DNA from: Bimastos eiseni
Lineage: Eukaryota; Annelida; Clitellata; Crassiclitellata; Lumbricidae
Assembly: GCA_959347315.1 (NCBI GenBank)
Contig: OY365806.1
Coordinates: 24,008,900-24,072,899 of the forward strand
DNA: 64,000 bases
Direction of reading: 5' to 3'
Under the pieces are notes generated by a model. That model saw only the letters and a program-made list of their open reading frames with translations. It made no database searches and was not told the origin of the DNA. This document shows positions 35,601-47,559 of this stretch, in pieces. Within the stretch, counting starts at the first letter, position 1. Every line of letters starts with the position of its first letter. Position numbers and translations under genes: made by a program.

Positions 35601-38600
35601 TGCCTTGCAGTAATAATAAAGATTTCTTGTAAAGAAACACTTTATTTTAAGCTGATGCTTAATATGTTAGGTTCTGTCTGATGAGGAAAAGAGGAAGCTT
35701 TATGATCGAGGTGGTGAAGAGGCTCTGAAGCAAAGTGGAGGCTTTCAAGATCCATTTGACTCATTCTCAAGGTTATTATTAGTTCATTGTCATTTTCCAT
35801 TTTGCTTGTGACAACTTTTGAAATGTTTACATATTTTCTGTTTCATCTTTAAGGTTATATTTAGCATTATTACATTAAGTAAATGAGGTAATTTAAACAA
35901 TGGCTGGATCCAGCATCTTGCTGCTTGTTTTGTTCATCAAATATATACTGTTCCTTGTGATATTTCTACCATTCCTTCTGAGTTCTACCTTTAGACTGCA
36001 AGGATGTCATACTTTGATTTTGTTATCTTAAACTCTGCCCCACTGGGTAATTGCAATTTTTGCATATTTCTTGTGGAATTTCGTTTTTTACTTTATAGCT
36101 TTTTTGGCGATTTTGGTTTTGGATTTGGTTCCTCAAATCAGCACGAGAGAGAAATACCGAAAGGTGGTGATGTCGTCTTAGACATTGATGTCACACTGGA
36201 AGAGCTTTACGTTGGGAATTTCATTGAGGTGGTGAGGTATAAACCAGTTGCAAAACCTGCTACAGGCACACGTAAGTGTAACTGTCGACAGGAAATGAAG
36301 ACGATTCCCCTAGGACCTGGACGCTTCCAGATGATGCAGCAGCAAGTCTGTGATGACTGTCCAAACATTAAGTAAGTTTTATCAAGATTTCTTAATCAGT
36401 GGTATAAGTTGAGCTTTCTTGCTGAATATTCTTTTGTTTTTGTGAATGTTGTTGTCTGTTATTCTATAAAAGTTAAGGTGTCAGAAGTTTTTTCAGTTGT
36501 GACCATTTATGACTTGTGCATTGTGATAATAGGGCTATGGATGTTCCAGGTAAAATGGGAATTCATTTATTCTTTTTAGTGATGTCATATGTGCTATTAC
36601 ACAGGTCTGTTATCTGAGACTGATTTTTTGTAGGAAGAGTAGCAAAATGAGTTTTGTTGCAGATCTATGTCCATTTTTTTTACCTACCCTTGCTTAGAAA
36701 TCTGTGATGATAAGTTTCATTGCTTTTTTGTGACCAGAATGGTTCCAGAAGAAAAACTGCTTGAGATCGAAATTGAATCGGGAATGAGGGATGGCCAAGA
36801 ATACCCTTTCACAGCTGAAGGTATCTGACTGTTCTCAGAAATTCTGTTTGGTTAGATGTCCGTCAGACAACTTTGTTAAGGTTTGCTGCATTCGATATGT
36901 TTATTGTTCAGTTTCTTCACATGTGCCCTGAAACAGCAACATATGAATCATGAATTCTTAGATAAAAGGAGAATGCCACTTTGTTGTTCTTCATAGGGTA
37001 GCACTAAAGTCAAATGCTTGGGGACATGGGTTATTACACACCAGTTTCTCAACAGGCTTGTACTTGCAACTATTAGATTATAAGTACAGTTTAAAATACC
37101 AGAGCATAGTTATGTCTAACAGTCATCAGAAGATTGCTTCACTAAATTTTAAGCTGAACCAAGTTAAAGTTAGTCAATTTGTGGCGAGCCGGAGATGTAC
37201 TATAACAGTGGTTCTCAATCTGTGGGTTGAGACCACCACGGGGGTCATCTTATGATTTGCTGGAGGTCAGCTCAAACCTTCAGGAATTAAAAAGCAGTTG
37301 TTAGCGTGGTTTCTTATATTTAATATTCCTGTAGGCCTACTTATGATTACTACACTAAATACAACACTATTAGCGACTAAAATAAATCTTTACTTATTAA
37401 ATTTTCTTCTACTATGATTCACGATGAAGGCAGTAGCCCAATCAATTTCATAGTTATGGTTGCTACAACTTTGGAAATAATATTTTCAGGCTTTTGCAAG
37501 ACTATAAGGGTTTAGAAATGCTATATATAAGGTTATTGCAATGCATTTTTATTTATTAGTATTAGTACCAAGCTTCATGTTCCTGGGACCAGTAGTAAAA
37601 AAAGAGGGAAAGTGTGATTCGTAAATAAAAAGAAGTATGGCAATAGGGAAAACTGCAATGAATGGATTGGAAAAGTTGTAGAAGGACAAGCAGACACAAA
37701 AAAAGGCTAGTGAGGGCAATGACCTTCCCTACAGTACTACATGGCTGCAAGACGTGGACAATGACAAAGAATATAGAGAAAAAGATCAACACATGCGAAA
37801 TGTGGATATGGAGGAAGATGCAGAGAATATCGTGGACGGAGAAAAAGACGAAGGGGTGTGCACAGAGATTCGAGTTGAGAATGATGTGGCGTTACAACAA
37901 ACTGCTTTGAGAAGGAAGCTAGGGTTCTTAGGATGTGTTATGGAATCAGATGGACTGGAAAAGGAAATGATGCTGGCGTGTGGAGAAGGAACGAAGAAAT
38001 GAGGGCAAACTAGGAAAAAATGGATGGAGGAGATTCATGAAAAAACCGGAATGAACTTGGAGGAACTATAGGACGCGACTTTCACGAACTGACAGCACAA
38101 GGTGACCAAAGTATTATGTTAATGTGCAACAAAGGTTAAACTTAATTTCCACGCTTATTTTCAGCTAGATAGTTTACTGTTTTGACATCACTGAGTTTCA
38201 TTAATACAACAATGTGTAATAAAATTGTGGTTTTAAAAGTATATTACAACTTTATTTTAAAAGATTTTACCATGTTTGTAGTTGTTCATTTTAGGTGAAC
38301 CACATATTGATGGAGAACCTGGTGACCTCAGATTTAAAATACGACAACTTAAGTATGTCTATTTTGCAATATTAATTTTATTTTTCACTTTGTTTGTAAT
38401 TGGTTACGGTTGACTTTTCTGCCACCAAGTGTCATCACAGATTTAGCCAGTGGTATAAGCTCTGCATTTCTTGCTAAAAATTCTTTTTGTGAAGTTGTTG
38501 GTTACCATTCTATCAGAAGTCGTGACAGAAGTTTTATTTACTAGAATGGATGACTTATTAATCTTGATTCTCAGTTATATTCTGTGTCAATGTATTTATG

Positions 38601-39747
38601 TACCATGTGAGTTTTTTCACGACTAAAATGCTGAAAGCGGGGTAATAACAGTTGGAAGCAAATGTTGTATATTTTAGGCATCCAATGTTTGAAAGGCGTG
38701 GCGATGATCTCTACACAAATGTTACGATCAGCCTCGTAGATGCCTTAGTGGGATTCAAGATGAATATTGTCCATCTCGACGGTCATTTAGTTCCGATTCA
38801 ACGAGAAAAAATAACTTGGCCCGGAGCAAGGATATCAAAAGCAAAAGAGGGCATGCCGAACTATGAAAACAACAACCAGCGAGGAACCTTGTTCATCACG
38901 TTTGATGTCGATTTTCCGAAAGGTGAACTATCAGAAACAGAAAAAGAAGGTAAAGGATGTGTTGTCTATATTGGTCAATCAGTTTCAAACCATGTCTTGT
39001 GAATTACCATTTTAAAACAGTCTTGCATAATGCATATCCTTCTCCTGCTCTCTCTTCATTCTCTCTTCTTCTTAGCCTTCCTTGCTTTAGAGCAATGCCT
39101 CTTGAAAGTAAAGACAGTATTTGTTTACTCTTTATTTAAATATTTGGTTGTATTTCCATTATTCTACAACATTTAGATGATGTTGTATTGTACAATTTGA
39201 TGTTGTATGGTCGTCTCTTTGTTGCAAGGTGCTTACACAAAGCATGATAAAGCAGAGTGCTTGTATTTTATAAGAATCCAGACCCTCATCAAATAATGTT
39301 TGTGATGGCATTGATGATCAGCATTCGTCTTTATAAAATTATGTACTGTATTTTCTCTGTTAGAAATTAATTTATTTTCGTTTAATTTCCTGCAGAATAT
39401 AAATGCAGAAATGTAAAGAACTATTCACGTATTCCAGCCAATGGCAGCACTCAGAGGAGCATGATCAGTTGAACACAACTGTGGAGTTAATTTCAAACAA
39501 TACGGCCTTTATCTTTGAACATCACTTGTTTGTTATGCACATGATGGAATAGACATCTAGTTTCCATGCTGCACAAACTTCAGTTCAGAACAATCAATTT
39601 TCAAACTGTATGCAAGCAGAATAGTTCATTTTAAAGCTTTATCTTGTTGTTTTCTCAATGATTTATTTCTGTTTTGCTGTAGGTATTAAGAACATTCTGA
39701 AGCAAGACTCGAGGCAACGCACTTACAACGGGCTCCAGGGTTATTAA
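32691..39747 (+). CDS. DNAJB11: DnaJ homolog subfamily B member 11 (ERdj3), eight exons
   Basis: The exons are 32691-32761, 34955-35111, 35671-35771, 36099-36371, 36738-36820, 38295-38352, 38678-38949 and 39683-39747. All are GT-AG and sum to 359 residues (human 358). Residues 1-24 form a hydrophobic signal peptide. The J domain follows from [14 protein letters not shown], with HPD at 54-56. A G/F stretch [10 protein letters not shown] (111-120) comes next, then a substrate domain with the ERdj3 cysteine pairs CNC (170-172) and CDDC (194-197). A conserved C-terminal domain has [20 protein letters not shown], including an N-glycosylation site, and the end is YNGLQGY. It is an ER-lumenal Hsp40 that delivers unfolded clients to BiP/HSPA5. 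No damage was seen, and the similarity is very high along the whole protein. Confidence 0.97.
32878..32896 (+). promoter_or_regulatory. ERSE-like element in DNAJB11 intron 1
   Basis: The sequence CCAAT-N9-GCACG differs by one base from the ER stress response element CCAAT-N9-CCACG. It lies 117 bp after the end of exon 1. Vertebrate DNAJB11 is a known unfolded-protein-response gene. Function here is inferred from spacing alone, and one match could be chance. Confidence 0.35.
37630..38100 (+). mobile_element. LINE relic in DNAJB11 intron 5
   Basis: Two overlapping frames give [20 protein letters not shown], then [16 protein letters not shown], and in the next frame [19 protein letters not shown] followed by [18 protein letters not shown]. 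This is the common C-terminal region of RTE-like/other LINE ORFs (FPTxLYGxExWT, FLGHVMRSDGLEK, RWMxxI). Frameshifts and stops show it is dead. It has the same orientation as the host gene. Confidence 0.75.
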
Positions 39748-39801
39748 CAGTGACATTTTAGGTTATATTTTATCGGAGGGTTTGAAATTTTAAGTGCAAA
39801 A

Positions 39802-39807
39802 AATAAA
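39802..39807 (+). terminator. Poly(A) signal of DNAJB11
   Basis: AATAAA (within AAATAAATAAAT) lies 55 bp after the stop codon. A GT/T-containing stretch follows about 30 bp later. Later signals may exist. Confidence 0.6.
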
Positions 39808-39809
39808 TA

Positions 39810-41129
39810 AATGCTGCTATGGTATATGCTCTGTATCTCCGTTTCTTTAAACGTTTTGCTGAGGACGTATTCAGGATGTAGACCTTCAGCTTACAAGTGG
39901 CTCATTGGCTGGAGGACGATAGCAATTGAATGAATCTATTAGTTGACTTGTCATAAGGAGTGATGAAGTGATTGAGCCTGACAAAATTGTGTACTGTAAA
40001 GATAGTGTGAGAGTTGTATAGAGTGTTTCTGAACTACACTGGTATAATTTAGGTTCATTGTGCTCTGTATATGAAGTGATAAATGCGGTTACAAAACAGT
40101 AATCCACCCATTTGTATTTGGATGTGGAAACCCATTGTACATAATACAATGCATTCTCTATTTGTAATACCATGAGGTTTGCAATGCATTTTAATTAGTT
40201 TCCATTATATTTTTGATTTTGTAAACTACCAATTCGGAATAACCAGAGCTAGGTTTCAGTATCTTTGCACTATAACTCTTATAGCATACAAGTTTGGAGA
40301 ATTTTACTTTGCAACAGATTAACTCTGCTTATGTCATTTTCAGCTGTCTCCTGTGGTTTTTATGATCTTTTTCAACCCATCCGCGTTTTCTATAGTCTTG
40401 AGCCGAATTTTTTCTACTAGTTCTCTCAATATTTAGCTGAATCTCCTTTGTTTCCTTTGACTTTCGGTTGAATATATCAACTAGTTTTCTAGTATTGGCG
40501 CAATGTAAATTACAATGTATGCATTGTGGGTTATTAGTACATTTCATAAAAGCAGTCTCTTCAGTTGCACAGTTATAAGGTTGTGTCTCTTACCTTGCTT
40601 TTGCTCAACAAATTGTACTGTATAAAACAAATGGTTATAGCATATGCCTTCAAGGCTATGGATTTATTTGATAAAATCTAACAATGTTAATTTTTAATAA
40701 TGAAAAGCTGATGCTAATAATATTATGTTGTGCATTAATGAATTGTGCATATCTTAGGGTTACAAGTAAAAATTATTTCTTTGGCCAAGAATTTGACGAC
40801 AAGAAGATGAATGAACCTTATAGGTTATTGGACTTGTATGTTTAGCCAGGTTTTGACTTTGTTCCACTTGATTTTGCTTGTGTTCTATATGACATTGTAT
40901 TCCCACAAGAGATGACCAGTGGGTAAAGCAATAGATAGCAGTTACTGTGTAATGACTGTTTTTATTACAAATGTGTTCATCTTAGGGATGATAATAATGG
41001 CTCGTGGAGTGAACTACAATATTCACAGATGTTGATGAACACAATGCTAAGAGTAGGAATTTATGATCTTTTTGCTCTGTTACAGCTGCCCAAGTTTTGA
41101 AAGTGACAATGCTGGCATGAGACACAATC

Positions 41130-41130
<1 letters not shown>
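39810..41130. other. Spacer or longer 3' flank of DNAJB11
   Basis: No coding region is supported. Short minus-strand ORFs at 40329-40547 and 39886-40173 have no recognisable domain. Confidence 0.4.
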
Positions 41131-41131
<1 letters not shown>

Positions 41132-41168
<37 letters not shown>

Positions 41169-41200
41169 CGTATATATATGTGTGTGTGTGTGTGTATATG
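41132..41200. repeat. (TA)n(TG)n microsatellite
   Basis: A TA run (41132-41164) is followed after ACATACG by a TG run and a GCATGCATGC end. Confidence 0.9.
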
Positions 41201-41540
41201 CATGCATGCAAACATATGTTACAGGCAATGTGTGAAACCAGGGATTTTACAAAATGCATATTTCACATATTGCCTGTAACCAGTGACGAACCCAGACTCT
41301 TGGTAACCAGGGCATAGCCAGGGCAGTCATTTTTATAACTGGTGCCAGGCGATTTATGACTGTAAATTGCGACCTTAAAATGTTGGTGACCACATAAGCT
41401 TCCTAAATTGCCAAACTCCTTGCCCACATAAGCTCGCTATGAATAGTCTATAAGAAAAAGTCCAGAATCAAGTAGAAGTAAGCCTATACTTTATCCCATT
41501 GCTCACATAAGTTGTGTGACATAATCGTAATCTCATCATT

Positions 41541-41620
41541 TGTACAGCGCCCATAAAGGCGAAGTCGGGGGAACCATCTTATTCACATGCTCTCACCCTC
41601 TCTTACCTCCACTACTCCCA
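41541..41620 (+). repeat. Dispersed repeat, copy 1 (TTTGTACAGCGCCCATAAAG type)
   Basis: Positions 41545-41608 and 44455-44518 share AATCGTAATCT, TTTGTACAGCGCCCA, GCGAAGTCG and GGGAACCATCTTATTCACAT. This looks like a short interspersed element or LINE tail. The plus-strand copy at 44450 lacks a few bases. Confidence 0.7.
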
Positions 41621-42096
41621 TAAGCAGAAAATAGCAATACTAAGCCTAGTTTGGCCATATAATCAGGGCTATAAATTTCGCGCAGTCGAGAGTTGACAAA
41701 TTTGCAACTAAAATCGCGGCCGAAAACACGGAATTCGCGGAGTATTCATGGTAACATTTGTAACACAACAAATAAATCAACTGACTATTATAATCAACAA
41801 TCGGCATACTCTCCTCCTCCCATACCTCCAATACTCTCACCGTCCTTTTACCTCCAACACTCTCCTCCCTTAGGTCGGAGCCACCCCAAAATTGAATAGG
41901 CTGTTGCGCATAAGTGAAAAGGTTTTGAACTGTATACGCTGTTGATTAGGGCACCAGTAAAATGAGTCCCGAATAAAGCTGAAATTTTTGGAATGCCTCC
42001 TATGAAACGAGTAACGTCATTTAGAATTGGTTGAAGTTTGTGTAAATTGGTGTTTAGTTCTTGGGTTCACTTGTCTGTCTGTCCATCTGAATCCAC

Positions 42097-42106
42097 ACAC
42101 ACACAC

Positions 42107-42188
<82 letters not shown>
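42097..42188. repeat. (CA)n(TA)n microsatellite
   Basis: A short CA run is followed by about 75 bp of TA with one C interruption. Confidence 0.92.
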
Positions 42189-42189
<1 letters not shown>

Positions 42190-42511
42190 GGACCTATGGT
42201 TACTTATATTAAGTTATAAAAAAGTAAATATCCCAGCTGACTTTATCAGAATGTTGATGTTTTCAAAACAATGTTCAATTAATCTATCAGAACGGATAAA
42301 CCTACAGATGCTCTGTTTGCACAAAATAGCCTACATAGTTATAGACCTGCAATTCTAGTCCATCATCGACGGAGCAATAAAATCTGCAGAACGGCGAAAA
42401 CTGATTTCAACTCACGACTTTGTCCTGACGTCGTTTTGGTCTACCGAAAAATGTATACATGAGTCTTTGATGTCGTGTATGCTATCTATCAACAGCGCAA
42501 CTTTTTGCTAT

Positions 42512-43009
42512 CTACGGCCTAATCATTGGTCCACGGAGATTGCTCATGTGCGGATGAGTACCAGTCTCCCGTATCAATTGACCTATGCGTAAGTCGTTCA
42601 TTCGGTGTAGTAGGCTTATGTGTTTGGTGTTGGCGTGTTGCTTTGAGGTTCTGGTCCTCTGGTGTTCAGCTGACTCTGAGTCCAGACGCTTCAACTTTCG
42701 GTCCAGTTCTGAGTTGCGACGGCGCATGGTGACATAGTCAGCAGCTGCCGAACCCGGGTTCGATTGATTGTCATCGCATGCAGACCAGCTGTCATGTTCG
42801 TGCGGCAGCTGGGAAGCTCGTTTTCCGGCGAAGTGGATGGCGTTGCACTGACACAGGTTACCGCCAAGACCTCGCAGGCACAGCTTGTGACAGTAGGTTG
42901 CCTGCTCGAAGGATGCTGTGGCGACTGCTGAGCATCTGTGCAGAAGTAGGAAGGAGAAAGCCCAGAGAAGCAACGGTCCCATCGACCGACGACCCTTCGA
43001 CGTTGGCAT
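42512..43009 (-). CDS. Candidate secreted, amidated four-cysteine neuropeptide precursor
   Basis: A single-exon ORF of 165 residues. The preferred start is the ATG at 43009-43007, because it begins a textbook signal peptide: basic MPTSKGRRSMG, hydrophobic PLLLWAFSFLLLH, and a cleavable CSAVATA. An in-frame ATG 19 codons upstream would bury it. After cleavage near residues 30-32 comes a ~29-residue peptide with cysteines at 40, 44, 53 and 55 (C-X3-C-X8-C-X-C) and the end NAIHFA. Directly after it, G62-K63-R64 is the classical amidation donor plus dibasic cleavage site. The rest (65-165) is polar and basic-rich, with RRR and KR sites but no further cysteine-containing peptide like the first. 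I know no family with this exact pattern. A TATA box lies 68 bp upstream. The function, a secreted neuropeptide or hormone, is inferred. Confidence 0.6.
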   Translation of the reverse strand: MPTSKGRRSMGPLLLWAFSFLLLHRCSAVATASFEQATYCHKLCLRGLGGNLCQCNAIHFAGKRASQLPHEHDSWSACDDNQSNPGSAAADYVTMRRRNSELDRKLKRLDSESAEHQRTRTSKQHANTKHISLLHRMNDLRIGQLIRETGTHPHMSNLRGPMIRP

Positions 43010-43076
43010 GTCTTCTGTCGTATGTAATGTGTGTGAGTCGCACGCAGTTATGTGTACCCGTATCACGGTATAGCCT

Positions 43077-43084
43077 TATTTATA
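43077..43084 (-). promoter_or_regulatory. TATA box upstream of the peptide precursor ORF
   Basis: TATAAATA on the minus strand places a start site near 43050, about 40 bp before the ATG at 43009. AT-rich surroundings make chance occurrence possible. Confidence 0.4.
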
Positions 43085-43577
43085 TTTACTGTGGCCAACT
43101 GAACCGGAAGATCAGAGCGTCTTCTATAGTCCTATCCCAATTTCCTAATGGCACTCATTGACAAACTCTGGTAATCTTTCCAATTAGTAGGCCTCTAATT
43201 AGTGCCGCATTAAATCGATCAGGTTATTTGACAAATCAAGTCGGCATACACGATTCCTCGACAACCAAGGTATATAATGAATGATCTTAAGCATTCAGAC
43301 CGAGAACAATCCAGTATATTTATAAGACGCTTATGTCTCGATTGGCTTATGATCCCTATTAGGACCTATAGTTTTTTCGCCGCTTGAAAAATATTGAACA
43401 TGCGTCTGCTGTCCAGTCATTCATTAGACTAATTGCCTATGGATTGAAGATAGGCCGACGTTAATACTTTTGCAATACAACTGCAATTTGATACTGACCT
43501 TAAAGGTTCGGTTGAAAACGCGCACATATGACGTAGATGCAATTATAACGGTGCGCGACGGACTTGCTCAGGGTCCC

Positions 43578-43694
<117 letters not shown>

Positions 43695-43774
43695 TAACTC
43701 CTTAGACGAGGATTGATTCCGTACGCGTACTCTCCGCTTTACAGGCCGACCGCTCTAGCCAATCGAATTTCCTA

Positions 43775-44020
43775 TCATTCGCGACTCCCTTCATTGGTTC
43801 CCCGCACCACTTCATTGCATACAGTTTAAAGCCCTGACGCTGTTGCAAAACTGTCTTGTTGGCTATGACCTCATTGACCTGGCGTACCTTTTGGCCATCT
43901 GCATCAGGTTGTCCTCCATACCCCTAACGGGCTTCTCTCCGCATACCCGCCAGTACCAGTTGATTATTGCTGGTCCCCGCATGCGCACTGCTACTATCCG
44001 AGTCTATCCCTTTTAGTTAG
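43775..44020 (+). mobile_element. LINE relic (CR1/L2-like RT C-terminal region)
   Basis: Across frameshifts the plus strand reads SLHWFPAPLHCIQFKALTLL, then LVGYDLIDLAYLL and a PRMRTATIR-like end. This is the degenerate LHWLPVxxRIxFKxLxL block that precedes the WNxLP end of CR1/L2 RT ORFs. Confidence 0.6.
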
Positions 44021-44449
44021 GTCTAAGAATAGTGGCCTCTTAGGTTCGATCATGTTATAAGAAGCAAGGTTAAACATACGCCGATTTTGAGATCTCTGTA
44101 TAGTCATACGCTAATAGGTCTCTCTTATGTTTCGGCCAGTGTACATGAACCTGTGTCGATACAACAGATGTCGCCCTCAGCGAACGCAGGTCATGCAGCA
44201 GCACAGCTAGCGTCTAAGCAACAGCGGATCGCTCAACTGCAACTTCTTGTTAGTTGCGGCCATAGACCCTATCTTAATTCAAACTCCACTGCATCGCGTA
44301 GGCCCATACCCAAAAGACTTGCAGACTATCCGAATGTGAACTTCACTCAGTAGCATACAAGCTTATACATGCATTTAAGTCCAACACTGCGATTGTTTGA
44401 ATGACACAGTTCTCTCTGATGACTTTACAGTCGTGTAAGCAGATGAACA

Positions 44450-44520
44450 ATCGTAATCTTTTGTACAGCGCCCACAAAAGCGAAGTCGCGGGAACCATCT
44501 TATTCACATACTCTCACCAT
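44450..44520 (+). repeat. Dispersed repeat, copy 2
   Basis: It matches 41541-41620 (TTTGTACAGCGCCCACAAAA, GCGAAGTCGCGGGAACCATC). Confidence 0.7.
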
Positions 44521-47425
44521 AAAAGCAACAGCAGAAGCAAGTAACGTGTATTCTATTGATTTCCTCTGACATCTGTTCACAGCAAAAATCGCCTTCGAGG
44601 CTAAATTGTGTCGCGTAGGCCTAAGTAGGCCTATGCCCATATGAAACAGCAGCAGGTGATATATCTCAGCGCACACCAGAGCCGCGTACAGAGAAGACCA
44701 GCTCATTCACCAGCACTCAGTCAAAACAAATTCGTAAGAACAGACTTTGAGTCAGATTCAGCGCCACACCCAATCCTGATTTGAAAGACATGAGAGACAA
44801 TTTTGTGTCAAGATGAGAACTGTTGATTTTGATCTGGAGAGACTAAAAGGGAGCTGAACAATGGCATCAGAATAAGAGTTCTACGAGAAATTTCAAAAGT
44901 AAGCTGCAGAAGAATATGAGGATTGAGCAAAAGACTCACGGTGTTCTGTACACAGCAGGAGCGTCAATCCCTCTGAGCGATGGAGGCAAACCACCGGTCC
45001 CCAGTGTAAGGGAGGCAAGATATTCCCTCCTAAGACTAACAAATATCCCCCCCTACCTGAAAGCGGAGGTATCTGCCTCCGGACATCCCCCCTATCTGGA
45101 CGCCTCTGGTACACAGAGTTTGATGCAACTGGAAAATTGCACTTGGAGGATTTAAAAGGAAGTGACAGGAAGATTTACGGGGTCATAGGTCGGAGTATTT
45201 TGGTTGTCTGTGGTCTAAATGAAATGACTTACATTGCATAAGAACTGCTGTAAGATTGAGTAGCCTACGTGTAACCGTTGGACATAATTTTTGCTGTGAA
45301 CGAACTCACGTATAAATGTATGTTCAGTTAGTGTTTTAGCTGTCAAAATGTCGGAGGGTGGACAATTTGATATCACCTTCAATACACAGGATATATAGGT
45401 CAAAAGCATTGCCACAGGCGAAGGCTAAGACGAAATTGATTCGTACAGACCTCCAACGCCAATAGATGCAAAGACCGAAGCAACACTTGTTACAGTTATT
45501 ATAGGTCTTCAGTTCAATTTTTAAAATTCAGTCAAATCCAATAACGTAGAGTATCTTCAGGACGTGATCAATAGTCAGACCTTTTAGTCGACAATGACTA
45601 AGCCCAGTTGAGTAAAATACGCCAGCCGAATAGGCCTACATGCGCAGAGCACCTGTGATTAACGATGCTGTGCGTATAATGCTCTATTCGCAGATGTCCG
45701 TGGGGCTTAAGATGTCACTCTGCATCGACGAGTTGCTATCTACGGCCACGTGCCACTGGTAATGATTTTCTCGAAAGCGCCATCTTTCGACCGACGCTAT
45801 AAAGTCGGCTGTGAAGATGCAGACGACATTTTTCATCGTGACCAGCGCAGACTTCGTTAGACAACATGTAGCCTCTGTATTTGCAGAAAGCGCTACTTAA
45901 AGGCAGCGTACACGATACGCCGTTTCTTTCGTTAAGCTTTGGTCAAAGTACAGCAACGAAGAAGACAAACAGATCGGGAAAGCAACTGACTTAGCAGGTA
46001 CGACATACACGCACCTGGCTCAGCAACATAAGCATAGGCCTACAGGTCTGTTTCAGAAGCCTAATTAGATCAGCTTAGTCCGACTAGACTCCGTGTATCT
46101 TCTGCTTAGTCCTCTGACATGAAAAGTAGTATGTAATTAACCGTTTTTCGTAAGATTCTGTAGATATAAATTGACCTGTTGGTCCTAATGTGGGTTGGTG
46201 ATACACACCATTTTGGTTGTGCAGTGTATAATAGGCCTAAACTTAAACACTTGGAAGTTGGTCTACGGCTTGGCCCTATATGAAAAGTTACGTCTGGCGA
46301 AATCAATGGAATAAGTTTTAAGAAATGAGAATGTGACATATAATTATAGAAATCAAGACATTGAGGTACTAAAATGAACAGAAAGAGAACGAGGCAAAAA
46401 AAGAGACGGAAGGAGGAAGGTATAGAACGAGATAAGAGAAGCGAAAAGAGCGTTTGTCCTAGGACAACAAACTCAACGTTACAGTAAAGTATACATTATT
46501 TATGTGACATAACTCTTGTTAAGCCTACGATACTTGTAAAAGCATTACTGTCTACAGTTATCTTATCTCCAGTCGATGGCCAGAGCCCTATGGGCCCCTA
46601 TATGCAACGGCATATGTACACTTGTCTGCTAATGCAGTCATGTCGTATTTTAGAAACCTCGCACGCCTTAGTCTATTGCCGCATAAGTATAATACACGAT
46701 CATCAGAGGGCCAAAGAGACTGGAGGCTTTGATGACATTCATTGTCGACTGAGGAAAGTGGGATGCCTAAGAGTCAGAATCAGACTGCCCGTGTGCTTTC
46801 ACTACTTTCCTTTGAACCCATGCAATGACCGTTCACGTAACCCAAGAGTCAACACCAGTTGAACAAATCCACGTATGCAAAGTCACATATGGAGAGCATC
46901 AAATAAAAGATGCTGCTGTCACCAGTCGTTGGCGGTTGCTGCAATGCTTTGTCACAAGAAAACCGACCCAACAAATAGAACAGGGCTGCTGCTGCTGTAT
47001 ACGAATCGATCATAAATAATACATATATAACTATATATATATATATACGCTCACCTTAAACGACTTAGAAAGGACGCCATCACCTGTACGTCTTGATCAT
47101 CTGATGGCCTGATGCACGCCCACATTGTCACACAGTGACGCACGCTGACACGCAAACACAGAGCTAGGCACACATTCGCAGCTACAAGGAGTCAAATATT
47201 GAAAGAAATACACAGAACAACGTATATACACAGACACAAAAGCAGAGCCACACGTAGACACACATTGCCGAGCACAGACATACATACACACACCTACACA
47301 CGCGCGCGCGCGCACACACACGAATACATTATTAAGCAGTTACCCATAGCATACCATTACGAGGGTTTAATTGATTCAGAAGATGCTGTAGGCTATCTGT
47401 GTTAAAACCTTTGAAAATTAACAAA
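44521..47425. other. Spacer, no supported gene
   Basis: Only short ORFs without recognisable domains are present. There is a (TA)n at 47030-47046 and a CA/CG-rich run at about 47278-47321 (ACACACGCGCGCGCGCACAC). Six or more TAGGCCTA octamers are scattered here. Confidence 0.4.
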
Positions 47426-47427
47426 GA

Positions 47428-47547
47428 ATGGCCATTTTCTACAGCTTTCTCTTTATAGCTGTGACAGTGACCACTGAGACAACAGTGTCATCCAAGCCAT
47501 GCAACGAGTTTATATATAACTCCTGCGCTGGTGAATTTCTGCCCTAA
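47428..47547 (+). CDS. Small secreted-type ORF, 39 residues, unrecognised
   Basis: ATG in good Kozak context (A at -3, G at +4) opens a 39-residue ORF. MAIFYSFLFIAVTVT is signal-peptide-like, and KPCNEFIYNSCAGEFLP follows, then TAA. The C-x-x-F-x-Y-x-x-C-x-G spacing resembles the middle of a Kunitz domain, but the rest of that domain is missing. A GT inside the last codons (GCTG|GTGAAT) could be a splice donor, making this a first exon. It could equally be a chance ORF. Confidence 0.25.
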   Translation: MAIFYSFLFIAVTVTTETTVSSKPCNEFIYNSCAGEFLP

Positions 47548-47559
47548 TAATCCTTTTGT

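Noticed and set aside
42740..42760. tRNA B-box-like GGGTTCGATTG
   Set aside because: No matching A-box or acceptor stem around it, and it lies in the peptide precursor ORF.
42778..43161. Plus-strand 127-codon ORF opposite the peptide precursor
   Set aside because: It has no signal peptide or domain. The minus frame has a coherent signal peptide, cysteine peptide and GKR site.
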